From Lineus longissimus (taxonomy: Eukaryota > Nemertea > Pilidiophora > Heteronemertea > Lineidae), in contig NC_088317.1 in NCBI RefSeq assembly GCF_910592395.1, positions 7,562,001 through 7,626,000 on the forward strand: a DNA stretch of 64,000 bases, read 5' to 3'. Positions within the stretch are counted from its first letter, which is position 1. Every line of letters begins with the position of its first letter. Shown in pieces: positions 20,805-32,412 of the stretch. Under the pieces are notes generated by a model that ran no database searches, was not told where the DNA came from, and saw only the letters and a program-made list of their open reading frames with translations. Made by a program: the position numbers and the translations under genes.

Positions 20805-21651
20805 TATGGCAGGCGGAAAGTCCAGTTATTCAATAAACTAAGTTTATTCGCAGTAAACTAGGTTTATTCGTGAAGAAACTTAGTTTTTTGCAAAAAACTT
20901 AGCTTATTCACCAATAAACCAAGTTGTTTGCAAAAAACCTAGTTTATTCGAAAAAACTTAGTTTTTTGCAAAAAACTTAGTTTATTGACCACAAGTATCC
21001 GTTTGTTCCCTGATGCTAAATAAACCTAGTTTATTCGCCGAAAAGCATAGGTTGTGGACAAAGAAACTAAGTTTATTGAATGACAGGACATTCCGCCTGC
21101 CATACCAATAAACCTAGTTTATTTAATTAACTTGACATTTCGCGGCAATAAACCTAGTTTATTCGTGAAGAAACTTAGTTTGTTGACCAATAGTAGGGGT
21201 TACCCAATAAACTAAGTTCTTTTTATGAGGCGGAATGTCCATTTATTCAAATAAGCCTAGTTTCTTTCGAATAAACTAGTTTTTTTGCAAACAACTTGGT
21301 TTATTGCTGAATAAACTAAGTTTTTTGCAAAAAAGCTAAGTTTCTTCACGAATAAACTAGGTTTATTGCCGCGAAATGTCCAGTTAATCAAATAAACTAG
21401 GTTTATTGAATAACTCGACATTCTGCCTGCCATAAGCATCGGGGGACAAACTTATACTTTTGGTCAATAAACTAAGTTTTTTGCAAAAAACTAAGTTTCT
21501 TTCGAATAAACTAGTTTTTTTGCAAACAACTTGGTTTATTGGTGCAAAAAACTAAGTTTCTTCACCAATAAACCTAGTTTATTCGCGAATAAACCTAGTT
21601 TTTTGCGAATAAACTTAGTTTATTGAATAACTGGACATTCCGCCTGCCATA
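20805..21651. mobile_element. 847-bp palindrome-array element with long TIRs and ACGCT target duplication
   Basis: The outer ends TATGGCAGGCGGAA...AGTTATTCAATAAACTAAGTTTATTCGC and their reverse complement at 21600-21651 form inverted repeats of about 50 bp. ACGCT flanks both sides (20800-20804, 21652-21656), a 5-bp target duplication. The interior is a mosaic of AATAAACTWAGTTTATT palindromes, TTTTTTGCAAAAAA spacers, and at least two further partial copies of the terminal motif (about 21092-21108 and 21228-21243; also 21412-21436), as if several copies inserted into each other or rearranged. No coding capacity. Confidence 0.85.
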
Positions 21652-21678
21652 ACGCTGTTGAAATACGATTATCTTTTG

Positions 21679-22438
21679 GCTGTATAGAAAACAGCAAAAT
21701 GACGAAATGGCGAAATGGCGAAATGACGAAACGAAATGATCGATTAGTTGTGCATGTATCCACAAAGTAGAATACATCCAGTCAATATCGTCACGTAGAG
21801 AGTAAGACTCCTGGGGACGAGGTTGGAATACTGTGACTCATGGACTGGTAAAGATTCGCTGAATCTGCGCAGGGAATCGAGACCACTCATGCACTGCCAA
21901 CACAATGGTGCGGTTTATAATTTTGTTTTCCTACGATTTCCGAGGCGAGGAGCAATCGCCTGAGCCTGTTAATGTTAAACTCATAGAGCCTATGCCTATT
22001 AGGGCATCATGAATGAATTTTTAGGATTCAGCATCCCCGTTATCATCGTTGCCTGGTAGGCCTAACGCTACTGTGCATGTTCATGTGTTGGCATGGCCGG
22101 CCGGCCCGCGGATGCGGTGTCTGCAAATCGCATACTTTCATCCCATGCATGCATGTAGGCTTAGTGTTTTGGTCAGTAAAAACGCACTAACGCTAGCTGC
22201 AGGTGGTTAATTGGGTCAACCCCGTGTGGCGGACTAACGTTACTGGTTACAGCTAGATTCATGCATGATGGGGGGGGGGGGGGGCTGATCATATTTGGGG
22301 CCTAGCCGATATCACTTCCTTCACGTCACATTCCCTGTATGGATTCATCGAATCTCTACAGCACATTCCAGATACAACTAATCGATCATTTCGTTTCGTC
22401 ATTTCGCCATTTCGTCATTTTGCTGTTTTGATACAGCC
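21679..22438. mobile_element. 760-bp MITE with ACGAAATGG-repeat inverted termini
   Basis: The left end GGCTGTATAGAAAACAGC, followed by AAAATGACGAAATGGCGAAATG... and ATGATCGATTAGTTGT, is mirrored at the right end (ACAACTAATCGATCAT ... ATTTTGCTGTTTTGATACAGCC), giving TIRs of about 65 bp. The left TIR carries one extra GCGAAATG unit. The target duplication is unclear. The interior holds a 16-17 bp G homopolymer at about 22270 and no gene. Confidence 0.8.
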
Positions 22439-23022
22439 TTCTCTTTTGCAACACGTTCATTGTTGCTATTTCTGACCTCATCAATTGAGGATTTTGTGTG
22501 GTCGCGACGTCATCACATCGCCGTCAACTAAAAATGACAAAAATTCGGAATTCCAACGCAATAATGTAGAAAAGGGACGACAATGAAAATGACGGAAAAG
22601 TCGACGGTCTTTCAACTGTGAGAGGCTACACACCACTAAAAGATTTTAAGCCATTTTCCTTTAGGCATCAACTGCAATATTTTTTTCCCGATATCTCACT
22701 CGAACCTAATATTTGCAGGACAGAAAGACTTCACCAAGGGCATACATCCATAGCATTTTTGACAGGTCATCACCATGACAATTTCAGGGTGGGGGGGGGG
22801 GGGGATGGTCTGAAGTTTTAGGGGCCGTTTTTGTCCTAATTCCATCAAGTTTCGCGGCTCAGCGGGTTAATTGGATCCCCAAATCCACGCCGGTAAACAT
22901 ATGATGCTCAAAGTTAATCAGAATGTTCGCCGGAAACAACTTTAATTCATGATATCAGAGAACTACTTTCTGATTGCACAGATAGCACCCCTACTGGACA
23001 GTGAGACCACGCATTGATTTTC
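22439..23022. other. Non-coding, with G homopolymer
   Basis: No gene seen. A poly-G run (GGGTGGGGGGGGGGGGGG) lies at about 22788-22805. Confidence 0.5.
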
Positions 23023-23025
23023 TAA

Positions 23026-23653
23026 GGCTGAAGTTACATAGACCTCACGTTTCATCGACTCACGACTCATTTGTCACTTGTCATTCGTGAGCTGATGAAT
23101 GGACATTGGAAAACCTATTGACCTGTTCTCATTGAAGTGAATTTTGTAAGTTTTGCCCGCATTCGTCGCCTCACGTCATTTCATGTCATTTCACGCGTGA
23201 GGCGATGAACGGACATGTTCATTCTTTGTGAAATGAGCTGGCAAAGAAAGTGGACGCCCATGTGCATTTGTAGTGATATCGCCTTCGAAACTGTGAGTAT
23301 AGCTACTTTTCGGCATTTTCATTAGTTTACACATTAATACAATAGCTAATTTCGATTGGAAATGAGAAACAAAAAATGCAAAAATGCAGCACTTTTATGT
23401 ACCACATCGTTCTCGTCCGTCGCCTCCGCTTTCGTTTTCTCTTCTCCATCAGGAGCAGCATGGCTGCCATCTCTTCTTCTTCTGAGTCCATGTGCGTCGC
23501 CTAGAAAATCCAAGTGACAAATGAACGAGCGAAAAATGATCTGTATGTAAACCGCCGCGGTCACTCGTGACAAATGAGGAGTGACACGTGAAAATGAGCC
23601 GTGAGTCGATGAAAAATGTGGCGTGAGTAGCTCATTCCTATGTAACATCAGCC
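23026..23653. mobile_element. 628-bp MITE, PIF/Harbinger-like (TAA target duplication)
   Basis: Ends GGCTGAAGTTACATAG and CTATGTAACATCAGCC are inverted repeats. Internal inverted blocks include TTTCATCGACTCACGACTCAT versus ATGAGCCGTGAGTCGATGAAA (given here as TTCATCGACTCACG / CGTGAGTCGATGAA). TAA flanks both ends (23023-23025, 23654-23656), the 3-bp duplication typical of PIF/Harbinger. Non-coding. Confidence 0.75.
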
Positions 23654-23656
23654 TAA

Positions 23657-24580
23657 AGTACTGCTTTCCTATGCGATCTAAGCTGATTGGTCAATTAGTG
23701 ATGCGGAGCCCAGATTCTGGATTGCACGAGAAATGATCTCGAGCATTCTCGTGCAATTAAATATTGTCATTAAACGTTTGTATTGCACGCTCAGGTCATG
23801 CGACTAATTGTTCATGCATCTTTCGCACATTTCTCTCAAAATAAAGTCTACAAAGTTACGAAGAGCAGTGGGGTTTGCGTTGTCTTATAAAAGCCGGTCC
23901 CTGGAGCACTGTCCGTAATTTTAGTTGAATTTGAATGGATTTTTTGTTATATAGTAGTATGGACCCCGTGTTTTCCATCGAGGCGTACCCCATAACGCGC
24001 CCCCGTAGACGAGGCAAGAGGTGAAGGTCACGGTAGACCATGCGGGTCGCCTCAGGAGAAAGGAATCGCAAACATAACAGTATGCACTGCGTTGTATCGT
24101 TAGTTTACCTGTACTTGTGAATGAGCAACAAATAAACGACTAAAGACAAACATAACATGCCCAATGTGGATTAACCCGATTTTTGCCGACTATTCCGTTC
24201 CGTACATCTTCGACAATGAAATGCGGTCGCTGCGCACATCGATGCATTGTAACTATACACAACATGTAGTGAATGCACAAGCCACAATACAGCACATGGT
24301 AATGGCCCCGGCGCACACAAAAATGATGTACTACATATATGTACATTAAACAACCGATCTTAGACATTCCTCACGGTTCCAAAATGGCATTTTTTCACAA
24401 GGAAGCGATGATACTGCTGACATTGTCCTTGTCGTACCATCACATTTATCAGACATACATTACATGTATCTTATGATCGATTCACACTGCTCGACGATCA
24501 ACCTCATACACCAGTCCACATCTGCATGTTATCATCCTTCGATTTCACATTCGATTCGATACTAACTTGATGACCGACAT
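23657..24580. other. Non-coding, no supported gene
   Basis: Short overlapping frames on both strands around 23856-24367 have no domain content. A TATAAAAG motif occurs near 23888 without an associated gene. Confidence 0.4.
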
Positions 24581-24594
24581 CATCAACGTCCACT

Positions 24595-24750
24595 CCCAAC
24601 ACTTGACTTCAACTTTGCTTCCATAGCCATATACTTGACGATCAACTACAACATTGTCTCCATACTTGACGATCAACACAATCCACTTCGACTTGCTTCC
24701 ACTTGACAATTAACACCATCAACCTTCTTCTCATACTTGACGAGCAGCAC
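24595..24750. repeat. Recurring (A)CTTGACGATCAAC motif in gypsy B leader
   Basis: ACTTGACGATCAAC or close variants recur about five times (for example at 24631, 24667, 24707, 24735), often preceded by CCATA. It lies upstream of the gag start of gypsy B, so it is probably LTR or leader sequence. Confidence 0.6.
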
Positions 24751-24861
24751 TTCCCCTAGATGTTAATCTCAGAACACTCTGAAATTCTCAAGATCTGTAA
24801 TTATAATAAATATACCTCATAATACTTTTGACATTATACAAACACTTATTGACTCTTAATC

Positions 24862-26009
24862 ATGGCGGCTGCTGTTCGACAAATCGATTTTCTACCTCCA
24901 CCGTACAGTAGCGAAGTCATAAGTCAAGATAAGCGCAGGGCTAATTTTTTATCCTTTCTCGGTTACTTACAGGCTCAATACCTTGCTGCCCCTGCCGATG
25001 CCGTGGAGATGGCCCATGGCATCAACCTCTTCCGGTTGACCTTGGTCGATGAGGCCCGGTTGTAGATTCAGGATAAGATCTTCGCAAATATCAACGAAAT
25101 GCGGGACAGGTTAATTCATACATAGGTTCAGTGCAACCCACTCTGTCTTCGCCAATGTCAAACTTTTCGATAGCTTCACTTTACAAGCTTGGCGATAGCG
25201 CCGAGCAACACCTGGGCAAGATAAGAATTGCGGCCTAGCGCATAAACTATGGGGAGGAGCAGGTTAAAAATAAATTTCTCCAATCCCTGCCACAAAAGTC
25301 CCAGGCTGCAGTAATTATGTCGGCCCCCGCTGATGCCAATGCCAATATCTTGGCTGAGCACGCACAGCGTTATCTAGATGTTGTCGATTCATCCACATCA
25401 TCTGTTACTTTTCAGGTTCCTTCTGAATCTGCTGTTCATTATTCCTCAGCTATTTTTGATGCACTTCAACAAATCAAGGACCTCAGTGAGGAGGTACGGC
25501 CCCATGAAGATTTCTCAGCAGCAAAGTGTCCACCACACGCCTCAGACAGCGGCCACAGACAATCAAATGATCACGGTAGAAGTGGTAATGCCCCCAGGTC
25601 CCCGTCTCCATTCCGTCACATTGCCCGCTCAGACGCGCGTGGCCGCCAGCGGTCTCAGAGCCCTCGGAGGGACAATCGCAAGGCCCCTTGTCATTTTTGT
25701 AGTCGTCCCGCTCACTGCTGGCGCCGATGCCATACCATGCAACGGCAGATTGAGTGTGGTCGTCTGCGCCAGATTTTCAGCCTGCACCGCCACCTTCCAA
25801 CCGGTCCTACGACGGGCAGAGCCAGCTATTTTCTCAGTATGGTGGTTCCCAATCGTATACACGTCGCCCAACGCAGCCTTATAGAGGCAACTTTCCACAG
25901 CAATATGGTAGTCAACCGTCTTATCCTCCACAAAATCACCAGTATGGCGGGTATTCCCAAGGGTCCTCGTAACAGAATGTTTAGACGCGGGTCAGACAGA
26001 ACGCCATAA
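24862..26009 (+). pseudogene. Ty3/gypsy gag (element B), degenerate
   Basis: The ATG at 24862 opens MAAAVRQIDFLPPPYSSEVI and continues with LGYLQAQYLAAPADAVEMAH to a stop at 25065. Gag-like coding resumes at about 25240-25500 (NANILAEHAQRYLDVV). A basic, proline-rich tail carries a CCHC knuckle CHFCSRPAHCWRRC (about 25686-25730), the nucleic-acid-binding motif of gag. At least two frame changes occur. Encodes the particle protein of the retrotransposon that hosts the LINE and the Polinton. Confidence 0.7.
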
Positions 26010-26013
26010 TGTC

Positions 26014-26400
26014 TTGACCCCTCAATCTTCTTGTTACGCTGCTGAGAATCTTTGTTCTGATTATTTAGGTGATGAGGAGGAAATCACCCATCAACTGAAT
26101 GCACGTAATTATGCCAAGGGATATCTCCCCATAGGAGAGGGACTTGTTATTTTATTCGATAGTGGGGCTACCCAAACTTTGGTTAGCCAATATTGTATTT
26201 CTCGCTCTCGCTTTCTTTCTATTTCTCCCGAGGAGTAAGATTGAGCCCATTAAATTCTGAATTGGCAATGGGGAGTTTCTACATGCCACCCCGGCCATTC
26301 AAATCCCTCTCAATTTTCAACATCACAAGTTCAAATTACATGTGCATTGTATTATTGCAGAGAATCTCTCCGGACCAGACATCTTGTTAAGCAAAAAGAC
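26014..26400 (+). pseudogene. Gypsy B aspartic protease segment
   Basis: A 74-residue frame includes GEGLVILFDSGATQTLVSQ, the retropepsin active-site motif D-S-G-A-T (about 26137-26190). It stops at 26238 and the remainder is shifted. It lies between gag and reverse transcriptase in normal gypsy order. Confidence 0.7.
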
Positions 26401-26767
26401 TCTGACCGAGCTGAAGGGTTCGCTTGCTTTCACCACTGGCCGTTCACCGTCCGCCCGCGGAAGATAAAGTCCATCACACAACATACGCTTCAGGTAAAGC
26501 CAAATGAAACCAAGATTATGTCACTCCGTGGGCACATTCCTTCTGCTCTGAAAAACTCAGAGATAGTCCTTCAGTCCACACCTCATTTGTCAAAATTCTG
26601 CCCCAATCATATACTTGTAAAACTACAAAAGGGTGTTGCCTGCATTCAGGTCAGAAACAACTCCAAGAAGCCTGTCTACTTCAAACAGGGACAACCCCTG
26701 GTGTACACTGACCTGGAAGATTTTATTCATGCTTGTGAGCCTGTTTCTCCTGACTCTCTCTAAGTAG

Positions 26768-26922
26768 CACAACAGGCCGGTGTTCAACAATCTTACATGA
26801 CAAAGTATCCTTTTTGTGTCCTGACGGTGATCTGTCAAAACTGACACAACAGGCCGGTGTTCAACAATCTAACATGACAAAGTATCCTTTTTTGTGTCCT
26901 GACGGTGATCTGTCAAAACTGA
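26768..26922. repeat. 77-bp tandem duplication in gypsy B pol
   Basis: CACAACAGGCCGGTGTTCAA... to ...CTGTCAAAACTGA is present at 26768-26844 and 26845-26922 with small differences (an extra T in the second copy). Confidence 0.9.
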
Positions 26923-28304
26923 CAGAGGCACACAGGTCATTCGGAAGTACATTTCTTTGGATAACACCCTCCTCGATACCGGTGAGCATGAGGAAGTGTA
27001 TCAGTTGTTAAAGAAGCACAGGGACGCGTTCAGTCTGTACGTTGAGTTGGGCAAATGCCCTAACTTCTCTGTTGACATCCAGCTGACAGACACTACCCCA
27101 TTCCACATCCGGCCCTATCCCATCTCTGAGGAAAAATAAGAGATTGTTGATTTGGAAATGCACAAATGAGTTTTTCTTGGTGTCTTGGGTAAAGGCCAGA
27201 CCGCCTATACCATTCCTGCCATGTTATTGAAGAAGAAGTGTACCACAGGGAGGAGAGTAGTGCCGAATTTTCGTTTTCTCAACAGCAGGGTGCAGATTGC
27301 TAATCAAATTTTTACGTCCCTTCAGACTGCGTTGCAACGTATCGGCCATTCTGAGTGTCGGGTAATGAGCGTTATTGACTTCAAAAGTTTTCACAGCCTG
27401 CAACTTTCAGAATCATCTGAAGCCGCCACAGCCATTTCACAATATGAAGGTGGCCCTCATTATTTTTACAAACGACTTTCTCAGGGTCTACATCTCAGTC
27501 CGGCTGTTTATCAGCAAAAGATCGATCAAATCTTATCCACAGTTCACGGTTCATATGACTTTGCTATCGCCATCAATGATGATATTATTGTTTTCAGTAA
27601 GGACAAGACACAAAATAAGCGCCGCCTTGCTCCCATCTTTTCTGCCCTCGGTCACCATGGTTTGAAAATCTCCCCTCGATAGTGTCATCTTTTCCGGGAT
27701 CGCGTCACTTACATGGGCCACATCCTGTCAGTCTCCCCAGATGGCATTGTCCACATTCAGGCGATGAATGACAAGTGTGATGCCATTCGAAACATCTCGA
27801 CCCCTCGCACTCCACGTCAGGTCAAGCGGTTTGTAGGGGCAGTTACCTATCTCAGTATGTTCCTCCCCAAGCTTCAGGCCCTTCCTAAGCCACTCCATGA
27901 GTTGACTCGAAAAGGCAAGCCTTTTCTCTGGACGGATGCACACACCAAAGCACATGCGGAGGTGAAGGCCCTTCTAGTCAAGCCACCTGTCTTGTGTGCC
28001 GAAAATGGCGAAGGTTTGTACCGACTCTACTTCGACACGTCCCGGGACGCCACAGGTTCATATCTGACACAGGAGCTTAATGGTTGTGGACACATTGTAG
28101 CTTATTATTCGAAGCGCCTGCCCCCAGCTGCCAAGTCATATTCTGTTAGTGAGTTCGAGTTATTTGGATTATTCATCAATATAACTGCTTTCAGCACATT
28201 CTGAAATCAAAGCTATTTTCTGCATATGTTGATCACTCCTCCCTCGTGAAAATCGTGAATTCGAAGAAGCAGCCGGCGACGACCCGTCTCATTGAGCGCC
28301 TATC

Positions 28305-28309
28305 CGATT
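28305..28309. repeat. Target-site duplication CGATT (left copy) of the minus LINE
   Basis: CGATT here and at 31573-31577 flank the LINE. With one copy removed together with the LINE, the gypsy RNase H frame reads straight through. Confidence 0.8.
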
Positions 28310-31300
28310 ATGAATATGAATATGAATATGAATATTTATTCGACCAACAAAATTTACAAGGTGCATTAATGAAATACATAATATTGATTGTGGTCGGGAG
28401 CAGAACAAGACCAGATTGGCCGCTTAATGCCTGCTCCCTTATGAATTACATGTAGTACAATGTTAATTATTATATACAGGATTTACAATTTAATTTACAA
28501 GACAGTTCTATTTTACAGTGAAGGAGTGAGTAATAACAGTTATAAGACGAAAAAGGTTTAACGAATGTCGCAAACATAGCAGTTGCGAATTTGGCACTTT
28601 TTATTATAGGAACCCAAAATTTCATTTTTGTAGTATGTTGAAAAGGATTTTAAGCTAAAATTTGAGTGGAGTTTGTTTAGAGTTTGTTTTGAGAGAGAAT
28701 TATATAATTTAGTTAAACTGTATCGTGGTGTCATTTTGGCATATTCGTGTCTTACATTTGGTATTTTAAATTTATCATTAATTCTTGTGGGATAGTTATG
28801 AACATCACTGTTAAATGAGAAAAAATGTGCATGAAGTACACTGGTAAATCCTTTTTTAAAAATCTATAGAGAAATTTTATTTCAATTAATTTGTGTAAGT
28901 CCGGTAGTTTGAGTAGTTTCAGCATTATGAATAAAGGGTCAGTGTGACTAATAGGATGACTGAGAGTAATGGCACGAATAGCTTTCTTTTGTAATTTTAA
29001 AATTTCGTTGTGATCATAGCCCCAAGATAATATTTGATAGTTGAGATGAGCAGAGATAAGAGAGTGGTAAATCGTTATTAGAATTTTCTGTGGAATAAAA
29101 TGTTTTAAATAATTGATAATGCCGGTTGCCCTTGATATTTTTTTTGAAATATGATTTATATGTGAAGTCCAAGTAAGATCCTTATTTATAAGTAATCCAA
29201 GGAAGTTAAACGATTCAACACATTCAAGTTTCGTGCCTTCAATTTGTAAATCTAGGATGCCATTAAAAATTTTGTTTGTTCGTTCAAAGATCATAAATTT
29301 TTTTTTGAGATATTTAAAGATAATTTATTTGCTTTTAACCAGTTTGCTATGTTTAATAGCTCGGTGTTTAATATGTGGTTTACCTTGGTAGAGAAAGAAT
29401 GTAATTCGCTAAGTGAAGTTGTATCGTCCGCAAACATCATAAAATTGAAGAATTTACTTGCTTTGTTTAGATCATTGATGTAAATGGTAAAAAGGAGAGG
29501 CCCTAAGATCGACCCTTGGGGTACACCCGTTTTAATGACAGCATGGTCGGAGGTGTAACCAGAGAAATCAACATATTGACGTCTGTTGGATATATAAGTT
29601 TTCATGAGATTTAGAGCAGAGTCAGTAAGACCGTAAAGGCTAAGTTTATGTAATAAGATATTATGATCCAATGTATCGAAAGCCTTGGACAGATCCATAA
29701 ATATGGCAATTGATTTCTTGTTGTTATCCAAGGTTTAAGTTATTCTATCAATTAACTCTGCTGCGGCGAGGTCTGTTGAGTGTTTTTTTCGGAAACCATA
29801 TTGACTTTCAAAGATTATTTTGTTGTCGACGAGATATTTAGTGAGTTGATCATGTATGATTCTTTCATAGATTTTTGAGATTGATGGAAGAAGGGATATT
29901 GGCCGGTAGTTGTTAAATGAATCTTTTTCCCCTTTTTTAAATAACGGAATAACTTTTGCTATTTTAAGATTGTCTCGGAAAATACCTGATTCAAGAGAGC
30001 GGTTTACTAAAGCTGTGACAATGTCAAGAATTTCAAATTTGCACATTTTTAAGAGTTTAGTGGATATACCATCCCAGCCACTGCTAGGTTTCGGATTTAG
30101 ATTGTCAATTACTTTAGCAATATCCATTCGGTTTATTTTCGTAAATTGAAAGGTCTTATCTCTTTGATTATCAAGGTAATGTTTGAAATCAGTGGTGATA
30201 GGCTTTATGTTTTTTGAAAGTTTAGGACCGATATTTACAAAGAAGTCATTAAAACCATTGGCTATAACTGTTTTATCGGTTGTTTGTACATTATTTACAC
30301 TGAACGAACTTGGTATTTGTTCACCCTTATTGTTTGATTTTTTCTTTATGATCGAGTTTATATTTGACCAGGTTTTTCTGCTGTCATTCGCACATTTGTT
30401 GAATTGCTCAGTGTAGTATGACCTTTTTGCTCCATGAATGAGTCGTCTTAGAATCTTATTATAGTTTCTGAGTTGATTATGTCTTGTTTCATAGAGTTGA
30501 CAGTTTCTTGGAGTTCCTTTAAGTTTTTTGTAGAGTTTGTCCCTTTTCGTAATTGATTTGACAAGAGCGCTTGTAATCCAGGGTTCCTTTTTATGTCTAT
30601 GTTTATTAAACTTAACAGATATCAGTGGAAAGTGTTTCTCTTTGCATTTGGCAATTATGGTATGAAATTTATTGAAGCTATCATTTATGCTCAGCGTTGA
30701 CCAAGTTGGATCATGATGGAGATTTGCTAGGGTTACACTTAGAGTTCTTTTAAAATTCATAATATTTTCAGTGTTGAATTTCCTGAATTGAATGTGTTTA
30801 GGATTGTTAGTTTCATTGCAAATCTTCCGGTCATCTTCTATTTCCAGGAAGTAAGGTTGATGGTCTGAAAAACGATGGTTTAATATACCAGTTGATAGTG
30901 TTGTGAATGTCTTTGAGAATCGACATAGGAAGTTGTCAATGAGAGTTGCACTATGTGGGGTTATTCGCGTCGGTCGGGTTATTGTTGGATAGATTGATAG
31001 TGTGAATAAGTTGTCGATGTAATCATTGATCGCCTTTTTTTCTTTGATTTTCAATAGATCAATGTTATAATCTCCTGCTGAATAGCATTCGCTATTCATG
31101 TTTTTGAAATTTACCATCAGCTCGCTGAATTCATTTATAAATTGATAATAGTTTTCGTTTTTGTGCTGTGGCAACCTGTAGATGTTTCCTAGGATTATTC
31201 TACTTTGGTTAGTTGACTTCCCTTTGATTTCAATAAATAGATTTTCCCATGAGGTATGAGTTGGTAAGTTTGAAAGTATATTAAAATCATAGCCCTCTTT

Positions 31301-31572
31301 GATATAAATTGTAAGGCCTCCATGAGCGGAGCAGGTTCTTTGTTGGTGGACAGCAGTATAACCAGGGATTTTATAAAGGGAATCAGCAAGGGATTTGTCT
31401 TTGATCCAGGTTTCTTGGAGGCAGATAGCGGTGTATTCAAATTTTTCCTTTTTTAAGCGTTCCAAATATAGTAGAATTTCATTAAAATTTGCGTTAAGAC
31501 TTTGACAGTTCATGCTCAAGAATACAAGACTTTTTTGGGTATTAATTTTTAGAAGGTCATCATCTGTGCTTT
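28310..31572 (-). mobile_element. Non-LTR retrotransposon (jockey/CR1-like), 5'-truncated, in gypsy B
   Basis: On the minus strand the element runs from 31572 to 28310. It ends in a short (ATATTC)n-type microsatellite tail (plus strand ATGAATATGAATATGAATAT, 28310-28335) in place of poly(A), typical of CR1/L2-like LINEs. It begins inside or just before the endonuclease, so ORF1 is missing: 5'-truncated by incomplete target-primed reverse transcription. 5-bp target duplications CGATT. Confidence 0.85.
28752..31519 (-). pseudogene. LINE ORF2 (endonuclease + reverse transcriptase), nearly intact
   Basis: Three successive frames: 31519-29735, 29731-29291, 29294-28752. The first has the AP-endonuclease (LQETWIKD, GDYNIDLL, SDHQPYFLEIE) and the RT fingers (FKKGEKDSFNNYRPISLLPS). 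The second has motif A FMDLSKAFDTLDH, motif B TGVPQGSILGPLLFTIYIND and motif C MFADDT. The third is the thumb and C-terminal part (FNFLGLLINKDLTWTSHI). The breaks are one in-frame TAA at 29735 and one shift at a run of about nine A near 29290. All catalytic residues I can see are kept, so decay is recent. Confidence 0.9.
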
Positions 31573-31576
31573 CGAT

Positions 31577-32406
31577 TTGTCGTATCGGAAAGGGACAGAT
31601 CTAGTGCTGGCCGACTTTTTGTTTCGCGCTCCACCCGATGATGAAAAGGACTTAATTGATAGGATCCAGCCAATCGCCTTTACCTCCCAGCTTCATGACG
31701 TTCTTGATTTGGAGTCTTTGGTTAGTAGTGGTGTTGATAGTGATTCTGATGGTGGTTCTGCACACCCCACTGAGAGGACAATTAATATTGTTACGCATTC
31801 TTACGCTAGGTGACGCAACCTTGTTATACCCCCAGGTCGGTGCCAAACGTGTACGGCCCCGACCGCCAGCCACAACCTCACCAGCAGCGCCCCCTCCAAA
31901 ACCACCACCGCGGAGGCCCGCCCTCCCAGTAGCTAGAGCTCCAGCCCCTCGAACTCGTTCACCAGTAGCGCCGCCAGTTATTGTTGTGCCCCGCCACAAC
32001 CAGTGTGTCATAGGTCTCCAGTCCCTATTGCTCCCCTAACAGTGCCGGTCCAACCTCTTGTGTATGCCCGCGAGCCCACACTTGCTGAAGCACCACCTGT
32101 CATACCTCAGGTTATCCCGAGAACGGTAACCCCCACCAAGCCGCCTCCAGTTGTTACGGAGACTCATACTCATGACCCTGAAGCATACAAGGATCTCTTT
32201 TCTGAGCCAAGGCCTTTGATGCGTAACATTACTAACATCGTTTCTAGTCACATCCCTCATCAGACGGACTTGAATTGCGTTTTGTCAGTGATCAAGTGAA
32301 AATTCTTGCGTGACTGTAATCCGCCTTTTGATGCAAATCAGTTCAGGGTTGAACAGCGTTCTTGTCCAAGGTTGAAACCTCTCTATGATTTCCTTGAAAA
32401 CAGCAT
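31577..32406 (+). pseudogene. Gypsy B pol middle part (RNase H end, linker)
   Basis: Continues the RNase H frame after the LINE: SYRKGTDLVLADFLFRAPPD (31577-31650), the usual end of gypsy RNase H (…NxxADxLSR-like). An acidic linker stops at 31813. A proline- and arginine-rich stretch in another frame (PPPKPPPRRPALPVARAPAP, about 31885-31945) follows, then SCPRLKPLYDFLENSIL (about 32362-32410), which leads to the integrase zinc finger. The frame is cut at 32412 by the Polinton and resumes at 59986. Confidence 0.8.
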
Positions 32407-32412
32407 TTTGCC
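32407..32412. repeat. Target-site duplication TTTGCC (left) of the Polinton
   Basis: TTTGCC precedes the Polinton's AGTAGTAGG end; the second copy is at 59980-59985. A 6-bp duplication and 5'-AG ends are hallmarks of Polinton/Maverick integration. Confidence 0.9.

Larger units (their letters stand above)
26347..28309 (+). pseudogene. Gypsy B reverse transcriptase and RNase H, 5' part
   Basis: The linker frame (26347-26763; IKSITQHTLQVKPNETKIM) precedes RT motifs: PFHIRPYPISEEK then a stop (about 27100-27139), GRRVVPNFRFLNS, VMSVIDFKSFHSLQLSE (motif A), YKRLSQGLHLSPAVYQQ (motif B), and AINDDIIVFS at about 27570-27597, where the YxDD box reads IxDD-like N-D-D with the tyrosine lost. Then TYMGHILSVSPDGI and the RNase H region YRLYFDTSRDATGSYLTQEL, IVAYYSKRLPPAAKSYSVSE (27713-28204). 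Several stops are present. The frame is cut at 28309 by the LINE insertion and continues at 31578. Confidence 0.85.

Noticed and set aside
20821-21640. Coding frames of about 60 codons in the palindrome array
   Set aside because: Composed of the palindromic repeat itself in a non-coding element.
28246-28455. Frame with a YEYEYEYE run
   Set aside because: It is gypsy RNase H reading into the microsatellite tail of the LINE, not a gene.
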